Part shown: positions 27,288-37,295 of the stretch, one piece after another | Numbering within the stretch: the first letter of the stretch is position 1 | Layout of the letters: every line of letters begins with the position of its first letter | NCBI RefSeq assembly: GCF_021462505.1 | Contig: NZ_JAKEDV010000005.1 | Coordinates: 62,001 to 126,000, forward strand | Direction of reading: 5' to 3' | Length of the DNA: 64,000 nt | Source of the DNA: Thermus brockianus | Lineage (GTDB): Bacteria > Deinococcota > Deinococci > Deinococcales > Thermaceae | Notes under the pieces: generated by a model | Databases searched by the model: none | What the model saw: the letters and a program-made list of their open reading frames with translations, nothing else | What the model was told of the DNA's origin: nothing | Position numbers and translations under genes: made by a program

Positions 27288-28511
27288 CTAGCCCTCCTCC
27301 GGGAGCCGGCTTCCCAGCCCAAAGGCCAGGGCGTATAGGCCTGCCGCCAGGAGGAAGAGAATGGAAAAGCCCGCCCTATCCGCCACCCACCCCCCGAGGA
27401 CCGTGGAAAAGGCGAAGACCCCGGCCACGGTGTTGCCTAGGCCGATGGAGGCGCTCCGTTCCTCGGGCGGGGCCAGGTTCAAGAGGTAGGTGGTGGTGGC
27501 AAGGTTTAGGGCGGCCAGGTAGGCCCCTTGCAGGAGGAAGACGAGGCCGAAGAAGGAGGGGGATAGGAGGAGGGCGAAAAGGGGCGCAAGGAAGCCCAGG
27601 GCCGCCCCGGTCCTCAAGACCCCCTTGGACCCCCTCTCCGCAAGCCTTGCCCAAAGGAGGTTGGAGAGGGTGAAGGAGAGGGCGTAGAGGGAGAGGTAAA
27701 GGCCAAGCTCCTCCCCCTGCCCGAGGGCCCGCACGGCGTAGACGGCGTAAAAGGGCTCGGCCATCCCGGCGAGGCCCAAAACCACCCGCACCCGGAGATA
27801 GCGGCGAAACCCGGGGCGAAGGAGGGGTGCTTTGAGGTCCAGCCGGGCCGTTCTGGGCGCTTCCACGGGCTCGTCCACCTGGCCGAAGAGGTGCCAGCCA
27901 AGCCCAAAGGAAAGGGCGCCTAGGCTAAAAAGGAGGGCGTAGGGCAAGGGGAAGGGTAGGGGAAGGGCCAGGATCTCCCGCACTAAAAACCCCGCCAGAA
28001 AGGCCAGAAGCCCCCCCACCAGGTTGCGGGCGGAGAAGAGGGCGGCCCGGCGTTCCGGGGGGATGGTCTTGGCCACCACCTCCCAGAAGGGGAGGCTGGA
28101 AACCCCGGTGAAGAGGGCGTTTAGGAGGAGGCCTAGGAGAAAACCAGCGAAAAGGAGCCCGGGCCAGGGCCCGAGGAGAAAGGCGGAAAAGGCCATGAGG
28201 ACCACCCCCAAAAGCCTCAGGGCGGCCACCTTGCGGTAAAGGACGATCTTTTGGGGAAAGCGGGCCACGTAGGGGGCCAGGAAGGCCTGGGGCACCATCC
28301 CCCCCGCCTGCAAGAGGGCCGGGAGGAGGCCGATGAGGGCCCCCGGGGCCCCCAGCTTGGCGGCGAAACCGGAAAGGACGATGTTGGGGTTCAGGAAGGT
28401 GTCCCCGAGCCACACCAGCCAGCCGTTTACCACCGCCAGGCGGTAGTTCCGCTCCCGGAGGTCTAAGATGGGGAGGATGCTCCTTCTCCCTTCCCTCGGG
28501 CCCTTCCACAT
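27288..28511 (-). CDS. MFS transporter
   Basis: 407 residues from the ATG at 28511, about 12 membrane helices. Segments such as PPERRAALFSARNLVGGLLAF and PPEERSASIGLGNTVAGVFAFSTVLGGWVADRAG place it in the major facilitator superfamily; the substrate is unknown. The start is uncertain: from 28511 the gene overlaps the 5' end of the divergent plus-strand gene (28468) by 44 bp, and no clear ribosome site is visible. A shorter start inside residues 20-30 would remove the overlap. It lies directly upstream of thrS. Confidence 0.8.
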   Translation of the reverse strand: MWKGPREGRRSILPILDLRERNYRLAVVNGWLVWLGDTFLNPNIVLSGFAAKLGAPGALIGLLPALLQAGGMVPQAFLAPYVARFPQKIVLYRKVAALRLLGVVLMAFSAFLLGPWPGLLFAGFLLGLLLNALFTGVSSLPFWEVVAKTIPPERRAALFSARNLVGGLLAFLAGFLVREILALPLPFPLPYALLFSLGALSFGLGWHLFGQVDEPVEAPRTARLDLKAPLLRPGFRRYLRVRVVLGLAGMAEPFYAVYAVRALGQGEELGLYLSLYALSFTLSNLLWARLAERGSKGVLRTGAALGFLAPLFALLLSPSFFGLVFLLQGAYLAALNLATTTYLLNLAPPEERSASIGLGNTVAGVFAFSTVLGGWVADRAGFSILFLLAAGLYALAFGLGSRLPEEG

Positions 28512-29436
28512 CCTGCACCCACGCTACAACGCGGCCACGGTTTTGGCCATGCTGGAGGAGGCACAACCCGAGGCCATTTACCTGGCTTCCCACTCGGAAG
28601 AAGCCTTGCGGGAGGGGGGGTGGCGGGAGGAAGATCCCCTCCTCTTCCACCTCCTCCCCTGGGCGGAGGAGAGGGGTATCCCCGTGGTGGCCCTGGACGC
28701 CGAGGCCCACCTTAAGGGGGAGGCCGAGGCCTTCCGGGAGGCCTTGGCCCAGCACCCCCTGGGGGCGCCCCACCTGGAGAGGATGCGGGCCTTTGACGAA
28801 GCCCTCTTGGACCTCCTGAAGACGCCCCTTTCCCCCGAGGTTTTGGGCAGCGAAGCCTTTCTCTCCCGCCTAAGGGAAACCTACCAGGGCTTCGCCCAAG
28901 CCTTTGGGGAAGGCCCAGCCACGGGCTTCCGCCGGCGGCGCATGGAAGGGGTGCGGGCGGCCTTGGCGGGAAGGGAAGGGGCGGTGGTGGCGGAGCTTTT
29001 GGACTACGCCCTGCTTTCGCAGGCCTTCCCCCAGGCCCTTCCCAAGGCGCACGTCCCCACGGAGAAGGAGCGGGAGCGGGCCCTGTTGGACCGGGCTTGG
29101 CAGCTCCGGGAGGAGGACGACTGGGGGGCGCTTTTGGAAGGGCTCTTCGCCATAGGGAGCCCGGAGGCCCTCTACCTGGCGGCCCAGATCTACCTGGCGG
29201 CGGGGGAGTGGCGGGAGGCCCTGGGCCTCATGGAGGAGGTCTTCCGCATGGACTTTCAGCACCCCGGTTACCTCCCCGGCTACGTCCTGGCCCGCTTTGG
29301 GCAGCTTCTGGACCTGGCGGGGGAGCGGGACAGGGCCCTAAGGGCCTACCGGGGGGTTTTGGCCCTTTCCTATGCCCCGGAGGAGGCCCGGGCCATCGCC
29401 TTGGCGGGGTTGCGGAGCCCTTTCCGCTTGCAGTAG
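28468..29436 (+). CDS. Conserved-looking protein of unknown function with C-terminal TPR-like helices
   Basis: 322 residues, no signal peptide or membrane helix. Not recognised with confidence. The N-terminal 90 residues (LLLPSLGPFHILHPRYNAATV, then EEAQPEAIYLASHSEEALREGGW) have alternating hydrophobic strands and a G-x-x-H motif faintly like TraB/ChaN-type hydrolases; that is only a weak resemblance. The C-terminal 130 residues contain TPR-like pairs (EALYLAAQIYLAAGEWREALGL and LARFGQLLDLAGERDRALRAY). The start at 28468 has GGAGG 7 nt upstream; a second ATG at 28477 is less well placed. Followed after 37 bp by another unknown gene. Confidence 0.75.
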   Translation: MGRMLLLPSLGPFHILHPRYNAATVLAMLEEAQPEAIYLASHSEEALREGGWREEDPLLFHLLPWAEERGIPVVALDAEAHLKGEAEAFREALAQHPLGAPHLERMRAFDEALLDLLKTPLSPEVLGSEAFLSRLRETYQGFAQAFGEGPATGFRRRRMEGVRAALAGREGAVVAELLDYALLSQAFPQALPKAHVPTEKERERALLDRAWQLREEDDWGALLEGLFAIGSPEALYLAAQIYLAAGEWREALGLMEEVFRMDFQHPGYLPGYVLARFGQLLDLAGERDRALRAYRGVLALSYAPEEARAIALAGLRSPFRLQ

Positions 29437-29473
29437 GGCATTTGTCCTGGGCGCGGGGGCCTATCCTTAGGGC

Positions 29474-29926
29474 ATGGAGGTGGAACTCCGCCGCGCCCGC
29501 CACGCCCTTTACCTAAGGCTGGCAGCGGTCCACGCCGGGCCCTTGGGACCGGCCCTCTTGGGGCACCCCGAGCTCGCTTTTCGCTACGCTGAGGCCTACG
29601 CCGCCTGTGGCGGGGCGGAGGGGCTTCCCTGCCAGGGGGTGGGGGGGGAGCCCCGGGTCTGCGTGGTGCGGCGGCTGGAGCACCTGGCCTATAGCGCCCT
29701 CAGGGGGGGCCAAAAGCGGCGGGAGCAAGAAAGGGCCTTGGTGGAAGGGCTTCTCCGCTGCGTGGCCCACCTGAAGCGGGAGTTCCCCCCGGAGTTCTTG
29801 CCGGTCCTCGAGGCCACCCAAAGCTATTTGGAAAAGGACCTAAGCTATCTCCGGGGGGAGAGACCCCCGGAAGCGTGGTTGGAGGAGGTCAGAGCAGGTG
29901 GTACGCCTTCCCCAGAAGGAGCATGA
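29474..29926 (+). CDS. Protein of unknown function
   Basis: 150 residues, soluble, predominantly helical. No family recognised. It carries four cysteines in the first half (AACGGAEGLPCQGVGGEPRVCVVRRL and LLRC), which could bind a metal or form disulfides. Basic and acidic residues alternate in the second half (KREFPPEFLPVLEATQSYLEKDL). TATCCT (29462-29467) ends 6 nt before the ATG, suggesting its own leaderless promoter. Its last 38 bp overlap the 3' end of the convergent small membrane protein gene. Confidence 0.6.
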   Translation: MEVELRRARHALYLRLAAVHAGPLGPALLGHPELAFRYAEAYAACGGAEGLPCQGVGGEPRVCVVRRLEHLAYSALRGGQKRREQERALVEGLLRCVAHLKREFPPEFLPVLEATQSYLEKDLSYLRGERPPEAWLEEVRAGGTPSPEGA

Positions 29927-30089
29927 GGGCCACGGTGGCGGCGGACAGGATGATGAGGATCAGCATGAAGAGGATGAAGCGCAGGTCAAAGGTTTCGCCT
30001 TCCGTGGTGAGGACCCGAGGGTTCAAAATCAGGTAGAAAAGCAGGGTGACCAGGGCAACTCCCAGGGCGAAAAGGACGATATAGACCAT
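29889..30089 (-). CDS. Small two-helix membrane protein
   Basis: 66 residues from the ATG at 30089, chosen because GGGAGG precedes it; the longer in-frame extension upstream is a Gly/Pro/Arg-rich shadow of the next gene. Two hydrophobic helices, about 2-23 and 38-62, flank a short polar loop (NPRVLTTEGETFDLRF). No family recognised; function unknown. It follows the 207-residue unknown gene by 11 bp on the same strand. Confidence 0.7.
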   Translation of the reverse strand: MVYIVLFALGVALVTLLFYLILNPRVLTTEGETFDLRFILFMLILIILSAATVALMLLLGKAYHLL

Positions 30090-30100
30090 ACTTCCCTCCC

Positions 30101-30724
30101 TTACCAGAGGCGGAAGAGCGCCTCCAAGCTTGGCCTCAAGTTTACCAGGCCTACCCCGTAGGTGGGAACCCCCCACGTGCGCCCCACCTCGCCCCAGTAC
30201 GGGCCCTCCGCGAGGGGCAGGTCCACGGGCAAGGGGGGGCTTTCCCAAGGCCCGTAAACCCGCACCTCCCGGTAGGTGAAGCCCGTAGGGGCCTCCACGT
30301 GGAGCGCAAGGGGAGGCTCTTCCGCCTCCAGGGGCCTCCAACCCGAGGGGGTTTCCTTGCCGCCGGGAAAGGCCAGGCCGAGGCCTTCCCCGGGGAAAAG
30401 GAGGAGGAGGCGGTCGGGCCGGAAGCGGTCCAGAAGGTGGGCCAGGGGGGCGCGGGTGGGCCCCGTGAGGGGAAGCCCCTCCTGGGTGGGGGATAGGGGG
30501 GAGGGGTCCAGGGCGAGGAGGATGCGGCCGCGGAAGGCGAGGCCATTGAGGGCCTGGAGCACGGGAAGGGCCTCCGCGTAGGGGGCGTGGAGAAGGGTGG
30601 TGCTCCCGCCCCGGCCTCCCTCCAGGTAGGCGTAGAGGGTGCCGAACTCGTCCAGGCCCGCCCTAAGGTGGGCCGAGAGGACCTCGAGGTCCAAGGATAG
30701 CCGCTCCAGCAGGCCGGAAGCCAT
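30101..30724 (-). CDS. Protein of unknown function
   Basis: 207 residues, no signal peptide or membrane segment. Begins MASGLLERLSLDLEVLSAHLRAGLDEFGTLYAYLEGG and ends GEVGRTWGVPTYGVGLVNLRPSLEALFRLW. Leu/Gly/Pro-rich beta strands alternate with short helices, and no catalytic motif was recognised. TACCAT (30731-30736 on the minus strand) lies 6 nt before the ATG. The gene diverges from the phosphoesterase across only 23 bp. It is followed by the small membrane protein, probably in one transcript. Confidence 0.65.
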   Translation of the reverse strand: MASGLLERLSLDLEVLSAHLRAGLDEFGTLYAYLEGGRGGSTTLLHAPYAEALPVLQALNGLAFRGRILLALDPSPLSPTQEGLPLTGPTRAPLAHLLDRFRPDRLLLLFPGEGLGLAFPGGKETPSGWRPLEAEEPPLALHVEAPTGFTYREVRVYGPWESPPLPVDLPLAEGPYWGEVGRTWGVPTYGVGLVNLRPSLEALFRLW

Positions 30725-30730
30725 GCCCTC

Positions 30731-30740
30731 ATGGTATCCT
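30731..30740. promoter_or_regulatory. Interlocked divergent -10 boxes
   Basis: Plus-strand bases ATGGTATCCT. The first six are TACCAT on the minus strand, 6 nt before the ATG at 30724. The last six are TATCCT on the plus strand, 7 nt before the GTG at 30748, with TGG before it as an extended -10. The 23-bp intergenic gap thus appears to contain both promoters. Confidence 0.45.
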
Positions 30741-30747
30741 AAGCCCC

Positions 30748-31470
30748 GTGCGCTACCTGGTCCTCTCGGACATCCACGGGAACTGGCCCGCCCTGGAGGC
30801 TGTTTTGCAGGCGGCCCCCCCCTTTGACCGGGTGCTCTTCTTGGGGGATGCGGTGGGCTACTATCCCGACGGGGACCGGGTCCTGGACTGGCTTAAGGAG
30901 GTGGATGCCCTCTGCGTTTTGGGCAACCACGATGCCTGGCTCCTCGCCCTCAACCAGCTTCCCGTGGAGGGGGCGGTGATGGAGATCCTGGCCTGGCAGC
31001 GGGAACGGCTATCGGAGGCGCACCTGCGCTTTCTCGCTTCCTGGCCCTGGCAGCGGGAGGTGGAGGGGACGCTCCTCGTCCACGGTAGCCCCTGCGACCC
31101 CCTGGAATACCTGGACGAGCTGGAGCTCGCCCGGGAGGGCTTCCGCTGCACCGAGGCCCGCCTGGCCTTCCACGGCCACACCCACCTGGCCGGGGCCTTT
31201 TTGGAGCTTTCGGGGCCGCGTCCCTGGGTGCGCTACCAGGGTTTCGCCCAAGGGGGGGAGCTCCTTCTGCCCCCCACGGTGCGGGCCTTGGTCAACCCCG
31301 GCTCCGTGGGCCAGCCCCGCGACCGGGTGCCGGGAGCGGCCTTCGCCCTGTGGGAGGGGGACCGGGTGGAGTTCTTCCGCGTGGCCTACCCCTTGGAGCG
31401 GGTGGCCGAGCGCCTTAGGGAGGAGGGGTTTCCCGAGTGGCTCTACGCGCGCCTCACCCGGGGGGAATAA
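30748..31470 (+). CDS. Metallophosphoesterase
   Basis: 240 residues, calcineurin-like phosphoesterase fold of the YfcE/MJ0936 group. Metal-binding motifs in order: SDIHGN (7-12), LGDAVGYYPD (about 32-41), LGNHDAWL (about 58-65), VHGSP (near 110) and HGHTH (near 146). Such enzymes hydrolyse phosphodiesters or phosphomonoesters with two metal ions; the substrate is unknown. GTG start 7 nt after a -10-like box. First gene of a tight operon; it overlaps holB by 34 bp. Confidence 0.92.
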   Translation: MRYLVLSDIHGNWPALEAVLQAAPPFDRVLFLGDAVGYYPDGDRVLDWLKEVDALCVLGNHDAWLLALNQLPVEGAVMEILAWQRERLSEAHLRFLASWPWQREVEGTLLVHGSPCDPLEYLDELELAREGFRCTEARLAFHGHTHLAGAFLELSGPRPWVRYQGFAQGGELLLPPTVRALVNPGSVGQPRDRVPGAAFALWEGDRVEFFRVAYPLERVAERLREEGFPEWLYARLTRGE

Positions 31471-32246
31471 TCGGCCACGAGGGCGTCCTGGCCCTCCTGC
31501 CCCGCCTTGCGGCCCACACCCTTCTCTTCTCCGGCCCAGAAGGGGTGGGAAGGCGGACCGTGGCCCGCTGGTACGCCCTGGGCCTCAACCGGGGTTTTCC
31601 CCCGCCCCCCCTGGCGGAGCACCCCGACCTTTTGGAGATCGGGCCCAAGGAGCGGGGCCTGAGGGGGGAGAAGGAGGTGCGGTTGGAGGAGGTGGAGCCC
31701 CTTTTCGCCTGGTTCGCCACCCACCCCCGGGAACGGGTGAAGGTGGCCATCCTGGACGCCGCCCACCTCCTCACGGAGGCGGCGGCCAACGCCCTTTTGA
31801 AGCTCCTGGAGGAGCCCCCTTCCTATGGGCGCCTCGTCCTCATCGCCCCCAGCCGGGACACCCTCCTCCCCACCCTGGCCAGCCGGGCCTTGGAGGTGCC
31901 CTTTGGCCCCGTGCCCGAGGAGAGGCTCCGCCGCCTCACGGAAGACCCCGAGCTCTTGGCCTACGCCGCTGGGGCCCCAGGCCGGCTTCTCAAGGCCCTG
32001 GCTGAGCCGGAGGCCCATAGGGCCCGGATGCAACGGGCCCGAGAGGCCCTTAAGGCGCCGCCTTTGGCCCGGCTTGGGCTTTTGAAGGAGCTCCTCTCGG
32101 AAGAAGAGGGGTTTTTCGCCCTCCATGCCCTCCTCCGGGAGAACCCCAGGGCCCTTTTGGCCCTGGAGTCCGCCCGCGAGGCCCTGGAGGGCTACGTGAA
32201 CCCGGACCTGGTCCTGGCCCGCTTGGCCTTAGACTTAGAAACATGA
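31437..32246 (+). CDS. holB: DNA polymerase III delta-prime subunit
   Basis: 269 residues; clamp-loader subunit that stays ATPase-inactive. The P-loop-like segment is GPEGVGRR at 33-40, where the catalytic Lys is replaced, as expected for delta-prime. The zinc-binding Cys cluster found after it in E. coli is absent: residues 51-64 read NRGFPPPPLAEHPD with no Cys. The sensor region ANALLKLLEEPPSYGRLVLIAPS and the arginine-finger region TLLPTLASRALEVPF are intact. The start lies inside the preceding phosphoesterase gene, and the stop overlaps ricT by 4 bp. Confidence 0.94.
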   Translation: MALRAPHPGGIIGHEGVLALLPRLAAHTLLFSGPEGVGRRTVARWYALGLNRGFPPPPLAEHPDLLEIGPKERGLRGEKEVRLEEVEPLFAWFATHPRERVKVAILDAAHLLTEAAANALLKLLEEPPSYGRLVLIAPSRDTLLPTLASRALEVPFGPVPEERLRRLTEDPELLAYAAGAPGRLLKALAEPEAHRARMQRAREALKAPPLARLGLLKELLSEEEGFFALHALLRENPRALLALESAREALEGYVNPDLVLARLALDLET

Positions 32247-33010
32247 CCGTGGGCGTCCGCTTCCGCACCCCCCCTCTCCGCTACTTCGCCTTCCGGGGGG
32301 AGCCCCCGCCCCTGGAGGCCTACGTGGTGGTGCGCACCAATAGGGGCCTCGAGGTGGGCAAGGTGCGCACCCCCCCGAGGAAGGCCCGGGAAGAGGGGGA
32401 GGTGGTGCGCCTCGCCACCAAGGAGGACCTGGACAAGGCGGCGCGCCTTCGGGCCAAGGCGGAGGAGGTGGCCTTTTACCTCCGGGCCCGCCTCAAGGAG
32501 GAAGGGGTGGCGGCTAAGGTCCTGGGGTGCGACTTCACCCTAGACGGCCGCCATCTCCTCGTCCACTACGCCGCAGCGGAGCGGGTGAACCTGCGCCGCT
32601 TTACCCGGGAGCTCGCCGGGCGCTACGACGTCCGGGTGGAGTTCCTGGCGGAAGGCCCTAGGGAGGAGGCCCAGTACCTGGGGGCCCTCGGGGCCTGTGG
32701 CATGGAGTCCTGTTGCTCCACCTGGCTTCAGGGCTTCGCCCAGGTTTCCATCAAGCTCGCCCGGGACCAACAGCTTCCCCTTTCCCCGGAGAAGATCTCG
32801 GGGCCTTGCGGGAGGCTCCTTTGCTGCTTGGCCTACGAGCACCCCGTGTACCAGGAGCTCCTCGCCGAGCTTCCCAAGAAAAACGCCCGGGTCTGCACCA
32901 AGGCGGGGGTCTGCGGCAAGGTGCAGAAGGTGAACCCCCTGAAGGGCACGGTGGAGCTCTTGCTGGAAGAGGGGAAGAGCCTGGAGGTGGCCAAGGAGGA
33001 CCTGGCATGA
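32243..33010 (+). CDS. ricT: PSP1-domain protein, RicT/YaaT family
   Basis: 255 residues. PSP1 C-terminal domain and the conserved cysteine-rich stretches GACGMESCCSTWLQ and GPCGRLLCCLAYEHPVYQE, plus CTKAGVCGKVQKVNPLKG. In Bacillus, YaaT/RicT works with RicA and RicF, binds iron-sulfur clusters and modulates RNase Y-dependent mRNA processing. In many bacteria, as here, it sits directly after holB. Translation is coupled to holB by an ATGA overlap. No RicA or RicF gene is visible in the window. Confidence 0.93.
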   Translation: MTVGVRFRTPPLRYFAFRGEPPPLEAYVVVRTNRGLEVGKVRTPPRKAREEGEVVRLATKEDLDKAARLRAKAEEVAFYLRARLKEEGVAAKVLGCDFTLDGRHLLVHYAAAERVNLRRFTRELAGRYDVRVEFLAEGPREEAQYLGALGACGMESCCSTWLQGFAQVSIKLARDQQLPLSPEKISGPCGRLLCCLAYEHPVYQELLAELPKKNARVCTKAGVCGKVQKVNPLKGTVELLLEEGKSLEVAKEDLA

Positions 33011-33543
33011 AGGCCTACCCCGTGGAAGGCCCCTTGCCCGCCTTCTACCACTACTACCCCGGCGTCCCCGCCGTGGTGGGGGTGCGGCTCGGGGAGAGGG
33101 TGAACTTCTGCCCCGCCGTGTGGAACACGGGCCTCTCCGCCGACCCGCCCCTCTTCGGGGTCGCCTTAAGCCCCAAGCGCTTCACCCATGGCCTCCTCCT
33201 TCAGGCCCGGCGCTTTTCCGCAAGCTTCCACCCCTACACCCAGGCCGCCTTGGTGCAATGGCTCGGGAGCGTGTCCGGCCGGGAAGTGGATAAGGGCGAG
33301 GCCCCCCACTTCCTGGGCCAGACCGGGGTGCCCATCCTGGAAGGGGCCTACGCTGCCTACGAGCTTTCGCTTTTAGAGGTCCACCCCTTCGGCGACCACG
33401 ACCTTTTCGTGGGAAAGGTGGTGGCGGTGTGGGAGGAAGAGGCCCTTTTGGACGAAAGGAAGCGGCCTAAGCCCGGCCTTTCCCTCCTCTACTACGGCAA
33501 GGGGCTTTACGGCCGCCCCAGCGAGGAGGCCTTCACCCCTTGA
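33007..33543 (+). CDS. Flavin reductase-like (flavoredoxin) domain protein
   Basis: 178 residues from the ATG at 33007, which overlaps the ricT stop (ATGA). Sequence features of FMN-binding split-barrel flavin reductases are visible: PAVVGVRLGERVNFCPAVWNTGLSADPPLFGVALSP near 20-55, HFLGQTGVPILEGAYAAYEL near 98-117 and HDLFVGKVVAVW near 128-139. It probably binds FMN and transfers electrons; the partner is unknown. The length is typical of the short family. Overlaps the next gene by 4 bp (TTGA). Confidence 0.88.
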   Translation: MKAYPVEGPLPAFYHYYPGVPAVVGVRLGERVNFCPAVWNTGLSADPPLFGVALSPKRFTHGLLLQARRFSASFHPYTQAALVQWLGSVSGREVDKGEAPHFLGQTGVPILEGAYAAYELSLLEVHPFGDHDLFVGKVVAVWEEEALLDERKRPKPGLSLLYYGKGLYGRPSEEAFTP

Positions 33544-33803
33544 CCCAGGCCCAGGCCTTCGCGCAAAAGGTGCGCCGCCTGGCCCTGAACCGCCAGGCCA
33601 CGGAGGCCCAGATCTTCCTGGAGGAGGGCTTCCTCTACCTCCGGGCCGATGGCTTCGCCCGCTTCGCCCAAGGCGAGGGGGCGGAGGCCCTTTTGGGCTT
33701 CGCCCTGACGGGGAAGGGGGTAGAGCTCCGCTTCGCCGACGGGAGCGCCCTTTCCCTCGCCTACCGGTTTGGGCGGCTTCGGAAGCGGGCCTACTTCTCG
33801 TAA
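33540..33803 (+). CDS. Small protein of unknown function
   Basis: 87 residues from a TTG at 33540 that overlaps the stop of the flavin reductase gene. Sequence MTQAQAFAQKVRRLALNRQA leads into alternating strands (EEGFLYLRADGFARF, GKGVELRFADGSALSLAYRF) that look like a small beta-sheet domain. No family recognised. The tight coupling to the operon supports that it is real. The 3' end overlaps the convergent permease gene by 13 bp. Confidence 0.55.
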   Translation: MTQAQAFAQKVRRLALNRQATEAQIFLEEGFLYLRADGFARFAQGEGAEALLGFALTGKGVELRFADGSALSLAYRFGRLRKRAYFS

Positions 33804-34710
33804 GGCTTGCCCACCGAGGCCGGCGGGCGGCTTTTGCCGATGAAGCCCGCCAGGACCAGCACCGTGACCACGTAGGGGAAGGCCTGGACCAAGACGGCGG
33901 GGAGGATCTCCGTGCCCTGGAGCTGGATGGCCAGGGCGGAGGCGAAGCCAAAGAGGAGGGTGGAGAAGAGGATGCCCACGGGGTGCCACTTGCCGAAGAT
34001 CATGGCCGCCAGGGCGATGAAGCCCATCCCCGCCGACATCCCCCGCACGAACTGGTTGAGGAAGCCGATGGCCAGGTAGGCCCCCGCAAGCCCCGCCAAG
34101 ACCCCGGAGACCACCACCCCGATGTAGCGCATGCGGTACACGTTCACCCCCAGGGTGTCCGCGGCCTCGGGGTGCTCCCCCACGGCCCGGAGGCGTAGGC
34201 CAAAGGGGGTCTTGAAGAGGACCCACCAGGCCAAGGGCACCAGGAGGAAGGCCAGGTAGACCAAGGGGGAGAGGGCGAAGCCCTCGGGGCCCAGGAGGGG
34301 GAGGCGGTTTTGTACCTCCTTGGAGCTCGTGGCGTTGCCGTAGAAGTAGGTGAGGACCAGGCTCGGGGCCCCCGCCGCCAGGAGGTTGATGGCGGTGCCG
34401 CTGATGATCTGGTCCGCCCGGTAGCGGATGGAAACCACCCCGTGCACCAGGGCCACGAGCCCCCCCACGGCCATGGCGGCCAGAACCCCTACCCAGGGAA
34501 GCCAGGGGTGGGGCCCCGGGCCCAGGGCGGCCTCCAACCGCTCCACCACCACCGCCGCCGTGAGGGCCCCGAAGAGGATGATGCCCTCGAGGGCGATGTT
34601 CACCACCCCGCTCCGCTCGGAGAACATCCCCCCCAAGGCGGTGAAGAGGAGGGGGGTGGTTTGGCGCAGGGTGGAGAGGAGGAGGGCGGTGAGGAAGGCG
34701 GCGTCCAGGT

Positions 34711-34714
<4 letters not shown>
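33791..34714 (-). CDS. ABC transporter permease, nucleoside (YufQ/BMP) type
   Basis: 307 residues, about eight to ten membrane helices. The pattern TTPLLFTALGGMFSERSGVVNIALEGIILFGA is the signature of the BPD_transp_2 permeases that work with BMP-family lipoproteins, usually for purine or pyrimidine nucleosides. It contains GVHTL-like spacing in GEHPEAADTLGVNVYRMRYIGVVVSGVLAG, the ATPase-contact region. Translationally coupled to the preceding permease by a 4-bp overlap. No ATPase or BMP-binding protein gene is in the window. Confidence 0.9.
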
Positions 34715-36537
<1,823 letters not shown>

Positions 36538-36578
36538 GATTGTACCCCACCCGCCTGGGCGGAAGGTCCTTGGGATGC

Positions 36579-36584
36579 TAGACT
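36579..36584 (+). promoter_or_regulatory. Predicted leaderless extended -10 box of menG
   Basis: TGC precedes TAGACT (36579-36584), which ends 6 nt before the GTG at 36591. An extended -10 may compensate for the lack of a -35. Confidence 0.5.
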
Positions 36585-36590
36585 TCCCTC

Positions 36591-37295
36591 GTGGCGGCCT
36601 TGCCCGAGGAGAAAGCCAAGCGGGTGCGGCGGATGTTTTCGGAGATCGCCCCCCGCTACGACCTCCTGAACCGGCTCCTTTCCCTGGGGGCGGACGTGCG
36701 CTGGCGGAGGCGGGCCGTGGCCCTGGCCCTGGAGAAGCGTCCCCGGCGCATCCTGGACCTGGCCACGGGCACGGGGGACCTGGCCCTCCTCCTGAAGGCC
36801 CAGGCCCCCGGGGTGGAGGTGGTGGGGGCGGACTTCGCCCCTCCCATGCTGGAGATTGCCCGGAAAAAGGCGCAGGGGCGGGGCCTCGAGGTGCGCTTCC
36901 TCGAGGCGGACGCCTTGGCCCTTCCCTTCCCCGAAGGCCATTTTGACGCCGTCACCATCGCCTTCGGCTTCCGCAACTTCGCCGACTACCGGAAAGCGCT
37001 CGCCGAAATCCACCGGGTCCTGGCCCCAGGGGGAAGGCTCGTCCTCTTGGAGTTCCCCCCGCCCCCCAAGGGGGCCTTTGGCCTCGTCTACCGCCTTTAC
37101 TTCCAGAAGGCCCTCCCCTTCCTCGGGGGGCTCATCTCGGGGCACTTTGGGGCCTACCGCTACCTTCCGGAAAGCGTGGAGGCCTTCCCGCCCCCACAGG
37201 CCCTGAAGGCCCTGATGGAGGAGGCGGGGTTTGGGGTGCGCTACGAGCTCCTCACCTTCGGGGTGGCGGCCATCCACGTGGGCGACAAGCCCTAA
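36591..37295 (+). CDS. menG: Demethylmenaquinone methyltransferase
   Basis: 234 residues of the UbiE/MenG family. It methylates demethylmenaquinone with SAM, the last step of menaquinone synthesis. The signature IAPRYDLLNRLLSLGADVRWR is at 19-39, the SAM site LDLATGTGDLALLL near 55-68, and the second UbiE signature FRNFADYRKALAEIHRVLAPGG near 127-148. Thermus uses menaquinone, so MenG fits better than UbiE. The product serves the bc complex encoded at 17-20 kb. GTG start. Its stop overlaps that of arsC (CTAA, 37292-37295). Confidence 0.94.
   Translation: MAALPEEKAKRVRRMFSEIAPRYDLLNRLLSLGADVRWRRRAVALALEKRPRRILDLATGTGDLALLLKAQAPGVEVVGADFAPPMLEIARKKAQGRGLEVRFLEADALALPFPEGHFDAVTIAFGFRNFADYRKALAEIHRVLAPGGRLVLLEFPPPPKGAFGLVYRLYFQKALPFLGGLISGHFGAYRYLPESVEAFPPPQALKALMEEAGFGVRYELLTFGVAAIHVGDKP

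Noticed and set aside
26069-27673. Long open frame of 534 codons on the plus strand opposite thrS
   Set aside because: It is rich in Gly, Val, Leu, His and Pro with no motif, and mirrors the codon bias of thrS. High-GC genes commonly leave such antisense frames open. Similar frames opposite the PPIase gene (8321-9790), the first binding protein (13473-14645), malE (47416-48855) and prs (56772-58385) were rejected for the same reason.
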